Below are positions 57,381 to 64,000 of a DNA stretch of 64,000 nucleotides, piece after piece (position 1 is the first letter of the stretch; each line of letters opens with the position of its first letter). Source of the stretch: Candidatus Neomarinimicrobiota bacterium (lineage in GTDB: Bacteria; Fidelibacterota; UBA2242; B5-G15); the NCBI GenBank assembly GCA_017656425.1, contig JACDNV010000001.1, positions 266,132-330,131 of the forward strand, in the 5' to 3' direction. The notes beneath the pieces are model-generated. The model did not search any database. It saw nothing but the letters and a program-made list of their open reading frames with translations, and was not told where the DNA came from. The translations under genes and the position numbers were made by a program.

Positions 57381-60137
57381 CTACTCAATCAGGTTACCTT
57401 CGGTGTCGATCAAATGTATCTCAGTAAACCCAGCTTTCTTAATAGAACCCATAATTTTTTCTTTATCTCCGACTACCACCCATATTAGCTTATCGGGATG
57501 GATAGTTTTCTTAGCCGCCTTCTGAAGTTTAGAAATATCAAGACTTTTTACCTCATCTGGATATTTCTTATAATAATCACTCGGTAAATCGTAAATAACA
57601 ATCTCGGCAAGCGATGATAATATACTTCTGTTTGTCTCCCATCTACCAGGAAGACTTAATACCATATTTTTCACTGTTTTATCAAATTCCTCTTCAGTTA
57701 TAGGCTCTTCAGTCAATATTCCATTTAACTCGCCTAAAATCTCATTCATAGCATCAGCTGTTTTATCAATTTGCACCGGTGCGTATACAATAAAGGGAGG
57801 TTGACCTCTGGCATCGAGAACCAAAGACCTTGCTCCGTATGACCAGTGTTTTTCTTCTCTCAAATTCATATTAATTCGAGAGGTAAAGGTACCTCCCAGA
57901 ATTCTATTCATAGCTTCAATTGCTAAATTATCAGGATCATTTTTAAGTGGAGCTATATGTCCAGCTATTATTACCGACTGAGGTGATTGAGGTTTATCCA
58001 TTATATATACTACAGATTTTTCAGGGAATGTAACCTTAGAGATTTTTATTTCAGGAACTCCTCCAGGTTTCCACTTGCTAAAATATTTGTCAAGAATTGC
58101 TCTTAAATCACTTCGAGTAATATCTCCTACAACAATAAGTTTGGAGTTGTTTGGTTTGAACCATACCTTATAATAATTCACAAGGTCTTCTCGTGTTATT
58201 GAGTTTATAGATTCAATAGTACCAGATCCTGTCATTGGGTTTCCGTAGGGATGATCTTTCCCATATATAAATCTAGGCAATACGCGAAGCGCCATATATA
58301 CAGGACGTGCCATCTCCTGTTGTATATTAGCTATAATCCTTTTCCTTACTCTTTCTATCTCATCCGATGGAAATGAAGGATTTAATACAACTTCGCTGAA
58401 TAACTCAAAGGCTTTATCAAGAGTTGTATTTAGAGAAGTCAGATTTACATAGGAATAATCAAGATTTGCACCTGTAACTATACTCGCACCAATTCTTTCT
58501 AATTCATCATTTAATTCAAGGCTTGTGTACTTTCTTGTTCCCTCATTCAACATATCCATCGCAAAATTTGCTACTCCAGGCTTTGATAACTGATCAGATG
58601 AATATCCAGCATTTATAATTAACATTGCATTGACAGCGGGAATTGATTTTCTTTCTACAAGATAAACCTCAAGCCTATTATTCATTTCGAACTTTACAAA
58701 ATCAGGAAACTCCGGCTCTGGTGGACTTCCTACTTCAGGCAATTTTGCTCTATCAACATCCCCTAATGTACTCGTATAATTGGGGAATGGATGCACCTCA
58801 AGAACAAAATAACCAGGCCCCATCCACTTCCTTGCTGTAGACAATATATCCTTCTTAGTTACCTTCGCAACCCATTGTAACTGCCTTTTATAGTGAGAAG
58901 GGTCTCCTATAAAAACCTGATTTCTCGCAAGAATATCTGACTTACCACCAAAACCACCAATTCTTTCTATACCTCTTATAAAATCAGAGAAATAACCAAT
59001 CTTCACCCTATCGAGCTCATCATCCGTTGGTCCTTTAGTCAAGAACTTATCTATTTCTTCGTTAAGGATTCTCTCAACTTCTCCCATATCAGCATCATTA
59101 CGCAAGTCCACAACAATTATAAGCTGTCCTGCGATTTCTTTTAAATCAGCAAATACCGATACATTGGTTGCCAGCTGTTCATCATAAACTAATCTTTTGT
59201 ACAACCTTGAGGTTTTTCCAGATGCCAGTATATCAGCAATGAGCTCAAATTCCGTTCCCTCTTTAGAACCATACTCTGGAATGTTGTAAACCCTGTACAA
59301 TCGAGGTTGTGGAACTCTATCCTGCATTACAAATCTGTGCTCTCCCCTTAAAACAGGAATCCATCTATCAAACTTTTCAATTGGAGGTCCACTGTGGAAA
59401 CTACCAAAATATTTCTCAACTTTTTCTTTTATCTCCTCGGGATTCACATCTCCAGCGATAACAAGTGTGGCATTTGCAGGACCATAATATGTCTTAAACC
59501 ACTCGCGAACATCCTCTAAGGTAGCTGACTTCAAGTCTTCTTCATATCCTATAACAGGCCAGGAATAGGGATGTTCGCTGGGGTAGGTATGTTCAGCAAT
59601 TATTCTCCACGCTTTGCCGTACGGTTGATTTTCATATTGTTTTTTCTCATTAATAACAACACCACGTTGTTCATCAAGTTTTGCCTGATCTATTGCTCCA
59701 AGCAGATGTCCCATCCTGTCAGATTCCATCCACAACGCCAGATCAATTGCATTAACAGGTACATTTTCAAAATAGTTCGTCCGATCATTATTAGTTGTAC
59801 CGTTCATATCAGTAGCACCAACTTTTTCGAAAGGTTTAAAGTATTCATCATTATAATGTTCTGAACCATTAAACATTAAATGTTCAAAAAGATGCGCAAA
59901 ACCTGTCTTACCTCTTTTTTCATTTTTTGAACCCACATGATACCAGATATTTACCGCAACTATTGGTGCTTTGTGGTCCTCATGCACTATAAGGGTTAAT
60001 CCATTATTTAAAACATACTTTTTGTAAGGAATATCGATTTTTTTAATCAGGTCTTCATACTTCGAAATATCACTTTTCCCAAGAGCAAAGGTAAAAATAA
60101 ATATAAGGAGCACTACAATTGAAAATCTTTTCTTCAT
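57381..60137 (-). CDS. M16-family zinc peptidase (two-domain, secreted)
   Basis: A signal peptide (MKKRFSIVVLLIFIFTFALG) precedes a two-domain inverzincin. The first half has the inverted zinc motif HLFEHLMF (HxxEH) after KTGFAH and the downstream Glu in QRGVVINEKKQYE. The second half (from about FPDFVKFEMNNRLEVYLVERKSIPAV) is the inactive partner with FAMDMLNEGTRKYTSLEL and the R/Y segment in NLREEKHWSYGARS. Its length of about 918 residues fits bacterial periplasmic M16B proteins. ATG at 60137, preceded by GAGG, begins the signal peptide. It forms its own transcription unit, ended by the hairpin near 57340. Confidence 0.93.
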   Translation of the reverse strand: MKKRFSIVVLLIFIFTFALGKSDISKYEDLIKKIDIPYKKYVLNNGLTLIVHEDHKAPIVAVNIWYHVGSKNEKRGKTGFAHLFEHLMFNGSEHYNDEYFKPFEKVGATDMNGTTNNDRTNYFENVPVNAIDLALWMESDRMGHLLGAIDQAKLDEQRGVVINEKKQYENQPYGKAWRIIAEHTYPSEHPYSWPVIGYEEDLKSATLEDVREWFKTYYGPANATLVIAGDVNPEEIKEKVEKYFGSFHSGPPIEKFDRWIPVLRGEHRFVMQDRVPQPRLYRVYNIPEYGSKEGTEFELIADILASGKTSRLYKRLVYDEQLATNVSVFADLKEIAGQLIIVVDLRNDADMGEVERILNEEIDKFLTKGPTDDELDRVKIGYFSDFIRGIERIGGFGGKSDILARNQVFIGDPSHYKRQLQWVAKVTKKDILSTARKWMGPGYFVLEVHPFPNYTSTLGDVDRAKLPEVGSPPEPEFPDFVKFEMNNRLEVYLVERKSIPAVNAMLIINAGYSSDQLSKPGVANFAMDMLNEGTRKYTSLELNDELERIGASIVTGANLDYSYVNLTSLNTTLDKAFELFSEVVLNPSFPSDEIERVRKRIIANIQQEMARPVYMALRVLPRFIYGKDHPYGNPMTGSGTIESINSITREDLVNYYKVWFKPNNSKLIVVGDITRSDLRAILDKYFSKWKPGGVPEIKISKVTFPEKSVVYIMDKPQSPQSVIIAGHIAPLKNDPDNLAIEAMNRILGGTFTSRINMNLREEKHWSYGARSLVLDARGQPPFIVYAPVQIDKTADAMNEILGELNGILTEEPITEEEFDKTVKNMVLSLPGRWETNRSILSSLAEIVIYDLPSDYYKKYPDEVKSLDISKLQKAAKKTIHPDKLIWVVVGDKEKIMGSIKKAGFTEIHLIDTEGNLIE

Positions 60138-60354
60138 GTCAACCTCTAGTAATACTTTCAACTCTTTTTAATAATTAAATTATACATAACTAAATTTAAA
60201 ATTAATAAACTTTATCCAAAAGAATTTTACTATCTAAGGGGCAAATACATACACAAAATAATCTATTTCAATAGCTTTGGTGCTATAAATATAAAGTGAC
60301 GAAAATATTTGTCATGTAGCTTTTTGTTCTGTGTTTTGGTTTAGGGATATACTT

Positions 60355-60431
60355 ATAGAACGTTGCCAGCATAGAAGAAGTCTTGGTAAACAAAAACTTT
60401 TGCAACATTAACTTATTATGTTGTGTTAGGG
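60355..60431 (-). repeat. attC-like site 0 (degenerate)
   Basis: A degenerate member of the attC-like set. The plus strand begins AACGTTGCCAGCATA, like site A's AACGGTTCCAGCATA, and ends TATGTTGTGTTAGG, giving complementary CATA/TATG inner arms. It marks the left end of the array. Confidence 0.45.
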
Positions 60432-60467
60432 GGAATACTATTGATCTATGCGATAAAGTAATGTATA

Positions 60468-60743
60468 TCAATTCAATGAAAGTTCCCCACATGTAAAAAC
60501 TATAAAGGTGTCTCTTATTTTTCCTTTAAATTTGACTCGTAAGCTATCTACCTCAAATTCTGAAGGTAAATTAATTGGGTCATAATGTTCGCCATCATCA
60601 GCTATTATTCCATAAAATCCACCTTCAAAGTCCAGATATATAACTGTCCCCTTACCCTCAACAATATCATAATCATTTGATACACAACCAGACAATATAA
60701 TAAGACAGAACAATAACACTTCCAAAAGGTTTAGAGTCCTCAT
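60468..60743 (-). CDS. Small lipoprotein with possible terminal frameshift (cassette gene)
   Basis: A lipoprotein signal (MRTLNLLEVLLFCLIILSGC) is followed by EGKGTVIYLDFEGGFYGIIADDGEHYDPINLPSEFEVDSLRVKFKGKIRDTF, a small domain I know from hypothetical proteins of several phyla that usually ends in a MWGTxVEI-like motif. Here the frame ends FTCGELSLN, but a one-base shift in the T5 run gives YMWGTFIELIYI, so the end is probably frameshifted or the read has an error. The start is ATG at 60743 after GGAG; it lies 52 bases from attC-like site A. Function unknown. Confidence 0.6.
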   Translation of the reverse strand: MRTLNLLEVLLFCLIILSGCVSNDYDIVEGKGTVIYLDFEGGFYGIIADDGEHYDPINLPSEFEVDSLRVKFKGKIRDTFIVFTCGELSLN

Positions 60744-60794
60744 ATCAAACAACTCCAATCAGCTGATATACATCTAAGAAATAGCCACTATGTC

Positions 60795-60874
60795 GCCTAA
60801 CGGTTCCAGCATAAAAGGAGTTGCCAAAGGCAATTTGGGCGAAGGGTAGCGAAGACTTTTATCCGCTGTTAGTA
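60795..60874 (-). repeat. attC-like site A
   Basis: The plus strand begins GCCTAAC (minus GTTAGGC, matching the GTTRRRY core) and ends GTTAGTA. Inside are complementary CATAAAAG/CTTTTAT arms and the hairpin TTGCC-AAA-GGCAA. Its length is about 80 bp. It separates the lipoprotein cassette from the permease cassette. Confidence 0.7.
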
Positions 60875-60876
60875 GA

Positions 60877-60923
60877 CCCGAACGAGGTGAGGGCAAGGCA
60901 ACGAAGTTGTCGCAGAGTTCGGG
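60877..60923. repeat. Additional hairpin next to attC-like site A
   Basis: CCCGAAC (60877-60883) is complementary to GTTCGGG (60917-60923), with a small GCAAC/GTTG hairpin inside. It lies between site A and the permease stop and may be part of an extended or second decayed site. Confidence 0.4.
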
Positions 60924-60964
60924 GGCAAAATTCATCTTCACAGTTATACAACCTTCTCCAGTCA

Positions 60965-61708
60965 TCATATTGCCTTAACCAGCACAATTATTGCGAGAAT
61001 CACAATGAATAATGAAAGCCCAATTTCTAGCCACAGTGGCTTTGTCTTCAAAGACATTAAACTACCTATTCGGGCTCCAATTATTGAGCCTACGACTACC
61101 ACTACAGCGGGGAGAAACATTATATTGCCGCGAGACCAAAACACAATCGCTCCTGCAATTGCTGTAAAAATAGTCGCAAACAGTGATGTGGCTATTGCTT
61201 TTCGAATACTAAGTCCTATTATTTTTAGGAAAGGGGGAAATAAACTACCCCCACTACCTCCACGTAGAATTGTTAGAAAGTTGAGAAAGAATGCTCCTAA
61301 AATGATAATATTTGGGCTTGGATTAATGTTTTGTGCTATTTGTGGAAAAGTTCTATTCATATGAATCCCTAATACACTTATAATGGATACGATAACAAAA
61401 ATAATTACTAAAACCAATGTTGAGATATATCCCGTTAAAAATGCCCCTGTTAAAGTACCCATTATCCCGCCAATTATTACATATGGAGCAATTTCCCAAT
61501 CTATGTTCTTTCTATGACTTATAGCGCCAGTAAAGGAGGACAATGGTATAACTACTAAATTTATTCCAAAAGCGCTTAACAAGGGCAATCCGGCAACATA
61601 AAGAAGTGGTATCCTTATAGATCCTCCTCCTATACCAAACATACCACTCATAAATCCGGCAAAAAGACCTATGAAAAGATATATAAGCATTTGTGTTATT
61701 GGTTCCAT
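60965..61708 (-). CDS. TauE/SafE-family permease (cassette gene)
   Basis: The 247-residue integral membrane protein has seven or eight hydrophobic segments. These include LIYLFIGLFAGFMSGMFGIGGGSIRIPLLY (the G-x-GGGxxxxPxL family hallmark), FTGAISHRKNIDWEIAPYVIIGGIMGTLTGAFLTGYIS and the second repeat LRGGSGGSLFPPFLKIIGLSIRKAIATSLFATIF with VVVVGSIIGARIGSLMSLKTKP. The family exports sulfite, sulfoacetate or related organosulfur anions; the substrate here is unknown. The start (GAGGG site) lies 36 bases from attC-like site 2, consistent with a single-gene cassette. Confidence 0.88.
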   Translation of the reverse strand: MEPITQMLIYLFIGLFAGFMSGMFGIGGGSIRIPLLYVAGLPLLSAFGINLVVIPLSSFTGAISHRKNIDWEIAPYVIIGGIMGTLTGAFLTGYISTLVLVIIFVIVSIISVLGIHMNRTFPQIAQNINPSPNIIILGAFFLNFLTILRGGSGGSLFPPFLKIIGLSIRKAIATSLFATIFTAIAGAIVFWSRGNIMFLPAVVVVVGSIIGARIGSLMSLKTKPLWLEIGLSLFIVILAIIVLVKAI

Positions 61709-61743
61709 TTTATTTCCCTCATCATATTTTGTCCCTGAATTTT

Positions 61744-61825
61744 TGTTAACGGTTTTAGGGTATGCGAAGTTCCGACTTGTCGGAATTTGAGTAAGCAGTA
61801 GCGAACTGCATACCCGCTGTTAATC
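61744..61825 (-). repeat. attC-like site 2
   Basis: Plus-strand ends TGTTAAC and GTTAATC enclose GGGTATGCGAAG/CTGCATACCC arms and the hairpin TTCCGACTTGTCGGAA. It is 82 bp long. The end of the cupin gene reads into it. Confidence 0.7.
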
Positions 61826-62150
61826 GACATTGCTTTAAACTTTTCACTACCTGTATGCCCATTATTTTAACGCCATCATTTGTCTTCATAGATAATGTTG
61901 CTGGTTCAGTAATAAGGCACTGCCCTTCTTTAATATTTATTATTTCCTGATTAACTCTTACTTCTGCTGCCCCCTCGATAACATAGAAAATAACATAAGA
62001 AGCCATTTCACAAGTTGGCATCTCTCCACCGGCTTGAAGCTCAATAATTCTTGCTTTAAATTCCTTAGCCTTATAAAAGACATTCTTATCCCCTTCCTCA
62101 TACGGATATGCTTTCATTGCTTTAAGATCAAACACTTGCATCCTCTTCAC
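61755..62150 (-). CDS. Small cupin-domain protein (cassette gene)
   Basis: The 131-residue protein has a single cupin barrel: ARIIELQAGGEMPTCEMASYVIFYVIEGAAEVRVNQEIINIKEGQCLITEPATLSM. The usual metal-binding histidines of motif 1 are not obvious (Cys and Met stand near the expected places), so metal binding is uncertain. The last 25 residues or so (QCRLTAGMQFATAYSNSDKSELRIP) come from the attC-like palindrome and are unlikely to be ancestral. ATG at 62150 overlaps the upstream permease stop by four bases. Confidence 0.75.
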   Translation of the reverse strand: MKRMQVFDLKAMKAYPYEEGDKNVFYKAKEFKARIIELQAGGEMPTCEMASYVIFYVIEGAAEVRVNQEIINIKEGQCLITEPATLSMKTNDGVKIMGIQVVKSLKQCRLTAGMQFATAYSNSDKSELRIP

Positions 62151-62707
62151 CTCCTAAGATTTGTTTGTTTTTTTTTATCACTCCATTCAATTAGTCTTTC
62201 TATTAATATTCCCATTATAGCCACAAAAATAATGGTTAAAATGAGTCTTGCTGCCATAAATTTTGGCCCAAGAAATTGAAGCTCTACCACCTCTTGTGGA
62301 ATTTTTATGCATGCCCATGCAGAGATAAACGCAATGATACAGGATATTTTGGCGCCTTTTTTAATTAAAGCAGAAGCCATAGGAAAAGCTACATAAAGAG
62401 GGCCTGTTGGCAATGACCCCATCAATATGCCAAGAAAAACAGCCTTTATTCCAGCAGCTTTACCTAAGTATCTCACAACCATTTCTTTTGGTACAAACAC
62501 ACTGAAAAGACCCATCAATACCATCACAGCAGGAAGTATCAAAATCATTTCAATAAAGAAGTTCCATGAAGTTGTGATTACTGCCTCTTGTTTGTCAGGA
62601 AAAATTGATAGTAAAGCTATTGTAATAATTAAAGTGATTCCAAGAATGATAGCATCTCTTTTCATCCCCTTTCTTTGTGTTCCTTTTTCTTTAACATAAT
62701 CTTTCAT
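62147..62707 (-). CDS. ArsP-like permease half protein B (cassette gene)
   Basis: The 186-residue membrane protein has about five hydrophobic segments: DAIILGITLIITIALLSIF, FFIEMILILPAVMVLMGLFSVF, VFLGILMGSLPTGPLYVAFPMASALIKKGAKISCIIAFISAWACIKIPQE and LILTIIFVAIMGILIERLIEW. The GxLPTGPLYVAFPMAxxLxxxGA block is typical of the ArsP/DUF318 permease family, in which full-length proteins carry two such halves. It overlaps both neighbours by four bases (ATGA), so three proteins are made together. Substrate unknown. Confidence 0.75.
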   Translation of the reverse strand: MKDYVKEKGTQRKGMKRDAIILGITLIITIALLSIFPDKQEAVITTSWNFFIEMILILPAVMVLMGLFSVFVPKEMVVRYLGKAAGIKAVFLGILMGSLPTGPLYVAFPMASALIKKGAKISCIIAFISAWACIKIPQEVVELQFLGPKFMAARLILTIIFVAIMGILIERLIEWSDKKKQTNLRR

Positions 62708-63186
62708 AGAAACACCCCCATGATAATACCAATAATGATTGCAATAACAAAACTTATACCATTTCTCATTAAAGCCATTTTCTTTCCTAATTCCTTTATT
62801 TCTAAGGGCAGTGTAACCACGCCAATCATGGTTAAAGTGGTAATGAACACTGCAACTGAGGTAACTGATGCTCCGCTTTTGAGGAGAGATGCTGCTAATG
62901 GGAAAGAAATTAAAGAGGGGATGTGCAAAAATGCTCCCAACAATGCTACAATAAGTACTCCCCCGAAACCTGCTTGTTCACCAACGATTTTAGAAATTTG
63001 ACTTTGTGGTATGAAACCTAAAAGCAGACCTATAAAGATTATAATAATGAGAACTGAAGGGATAATACGAAAGAATGACTTTAATGATACAGTTAGTGCT
63101 TGTTTTGTTTTTATCCGATCCTTAATAATCGCAAATATTAAACAGCCAAAAGTAAAAACATTTATAAATATGGTAGTTGTATTCAT
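62704..63186 (-). CDS. ArsP-like permease half protein A (cassette gene)
   Basis: This is the other half-size permease. Segments include IFINVFTFGCLIFAIIKDR, IIPSVLIIIIFIGLLLGFIP, VLIVALLGAFLHIPSLISFPLAASLLKSGASVTSVAVFITTLTMIGVVTLPLE and ISFVIAIIIGIIMGVFL. It aligns with the downstream protein in the loop G-x-L-x-P-x-x-x-x-FPxAxxLxxxGA. The frame extends back to 63294, but that part is attC-like sequence; the ATG at 63186 has AAGGAA upstream and lies 33 bases from the site, as in the other cassettes. Together with the next gene it probably forms one transporter. Confidence 0.75.
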   Translation of the reverse strand: MNTTTIFINVFTFGCLIFAIIKDRIKTKQALTVSLKSFFRIIPSVLIIIIFIGLLLGFIPQSQISKIVGEQAGFGGVLIVALLGAFLHIPSLISFPLAASLLKSGASVTSVAVFITTLTMIGVVTLPLEIKELGKKMALMRNGISFVIAIIIGIIMGVFL

Positions 63187-63218
63187 GGTATATTCCTTAA
63201 TAAATATATAGCAATGTA

Positions 63219-63303
63219 GTATAACGTTTCGGGGATATGTGAAGTCCCGCTTTGCAGGATTTGGGCGTAGCCAAAGGCGGAGCCATATATCCACCTGTTA
63301 GGC
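63219..63303 (-). repeat. attC-like site 3
   Basis: The plus strand begins GTATAAC and ends GTTAGGC, so the minus strand starts GCCTAAC (matching RYYYAAC) eight bases after the acetyltransferase stop. Arms GGATATGTG/CATATATCC and hairpin-forming CCCGCTTTGCAGG type inner sequence are visible. It is 85 bp long. Confidence 0.72.
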
Positions 63304-63310
63304 GAAGTTA

Positions 63311-63907
63311 TCATTTTAATTCTTTCGTCATTCTATAAAATTGTAATATTTTATCTCTTTGTAAAGGTACTGAAAACTCTTTTATTATTTCATAACCCAA
63401 TTTCTTGTAAAAGCCAATTGCACCTATATTATTCTTCTCAACATCTAGTACTATCCTTTTAGCGCCCATTATCTCTGCTTCTTGTTCAACTTCAAACATC
63501 AACCTTTTTCCCACTCCCATTCCTCTGTACTTAGGGTATGTAGCAATATTGCTGATATAATATTCGCCCTCGTGTAGTTTTCCAACCGTAGCATTAAATT
63601 TCATTAATAACGATAACCTACATATTATAACAACACCTATTCTCTTAAATAACAAAAATCCCGTTTTTAAATTTTCTTGTTTCTTTGTTTGCCAATCATA
63701 CCCCAAGACCATACCAGCTTTCTTTTCATCGACTTCAGCAAAATATACATTTTCAAAAGAAAATAAATTAGAATGACGACAAAACAAATCTTGTAATACT
63801 GAGTGTATCCTTCTGCTGAAAAGAATTTGAAAATAGGGAGCAGAGATAAGCATCAAATTGGAAAAATCTTTCTTGTCATCTAAAGTGGCTTTTCTAACTT
63901 TTATCAT
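63311..63907 (-). CDS. GNAT-family N-acetyltransferase (cassette gene)
   Basis: The 198-residue protein has the GNAT acetyl-CoA fold: IKVRKATLDDKKDFSNLM, EYYISNIATYPKYRGMGVGKRLMFEVEQEAEIMGAKRIVLDVEKNNIGAIGFYKKLGYEIIKEF. The pyrophosphate loop is RGMGVGKRL. The acceptor may be a small molecule or a protein; it cannot be told. It has AAAGGTG before ATG 63907, which is 36 bases from attC-like site 4, and its stop is eight bases from site 3. Small acetyltransferases are among the most common integron cassette genes. Confidence 0.9.
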   Translation of the reverse strand: MIKVRKATLDDKKDFSNLMLISAPYFQILFSRRIHSVLQDLFCRHSNLFSFENVYFAEVDEKKAGMVLGYDWQTKKQENLKTGFLLFKRIGVVIICRLSLLMKFNATVGKLHEGEYYISNIATYPKYRGMGVGKRLMFEVEQEAEIMGAKRIVLDVEKNNIGAIGFYKKLGYEIIKEFSVPLQRDKILQFYRMTKELK

Positions 63908-63942
63908 AGTTTACACCTTTGTTCATATCGTTTAATAATTAC

Positions 63943-64000
63943 GCCTAACGTTTGGCGGACATGCGAATTTCGGCTTTGCCGAATTTTGGCGGAGCGAAGC
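63943..64000 (-). repeat. attC-like site 4 (cut by window end)
   Basis: The plus strand begins GCCTAACGTTTGGCGGACAT (minus core GTTAGGC). The inner hairpin TTTCGGCTTTGCCGAA and GGCGGAGCGAAGC follow up to the window edge. The array therefore continues to the right. Confidence 0.7.

Noticed and set aside
60283-60492. Minus-strand frame starting MWGTFIELIYITLSH as a gene
   Set aside because: Its first residues are the shifted end of the upstream lipoprotein and the rest overlaps attC-like site 0.
63187-63294. Longer N-terminus of the half permease
   Set aside because: The extra 36 codons are the attC-like palindrome; the ATG at 63186 has its own ribosome site.
60355-64000. CRISPR array or REP elements as explanation for the palindromes
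   Set aside because: Sites are about 80 bp, not identical, spaced by whole genes, and end in attC-type cores, so neither class fits well.

Overview
The window is AT-rich bacterial DNA with ordinary Shine-Dalgarno-led genes, nearly all on the minus strand. Several secreted proteins end in (or contain) the 'YQNYPNPFN'-type domain used by type IX secretion. They sit beside PorV-like outer-membrane proteins and YCF48-like and beta-helix proteins, which points to a Gram-negative member of the Fibrobacteres-Chlorobi-Bacteroidetes assemblage or a related uncultured candidate phylum. No rRNA or other marker is present to place it more precisely.

Layout. 1-2180: start of a histidine operon (leader peptide and attenuator, hisG, hisD running off the left edge). 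2509-15285: a plus-strand lytic transglycosylase, then a long minus-strand run (eno, ftsB-like, motA, motB, two outer-membrane proteins, amidase, murI, folC, rho, a degenerate histidine-kinase-like protein). 15436-18859: plus-strand nucleosidase, glycosyltransferase, ParB-like protein and spore-photoproduct-lyase-like radical SAM enzyme. 18901-19473: a Nudix hydrolase with a structured leader. 20280-32960: a plus-strand island of secreted proteins, pseudogenes and duplicated promoter/terminator modules, bounded by a perfect 44-bp direct repeat whose right copy lies 62 bp from tRNA-Lys. 33023-37190: tRNA-Lys, lon, an alpha/alpha-toroid protein and a HAD phosphatase. 37191-38324: empty. 38325-43683: trehalose locus (TreT, fused OtsA-OtsB, PAS sensor). 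43703-51971: MrfA-like helicase, HAD, asparaginase, PdxJ-like protein, divergent deacetylase, and a three-gene homocysteine-synthesis set (DUF39, NIL-ferredoxin, UPF0280). 52118-53399: a complete ISL3-family insertion sequence with an 8-bp target duplication. 53599-57244: acyl-CoA dehydrogenase with EtfAB. 57381-60137: M16 peptidase. 60355-64000: what looks like an integron gene-cassette array, with five attC-like palindromes around a small lipoprotein, a TauE-type permease, a split-permease/cupin operon and a GNAT acetyltransferase.

The three most notable points are these. First, there is a textbook histidine attenuator (His-codon leader peptide, antiterminator, terminator) in front of hisG. 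Second, the attC-like cassette array has no integrase visible in the window. Third, the secreted-protein island appears to have evolved by duplication and loss of modules made of a G-rich-spacer promoter, a gene and a terminator; it contains one nonsense-split M6 metallopeptidase, a truncated propeptide gene and decayed duplicates. All functional calls are from reading the sequence and family knowledge; no database search was run.
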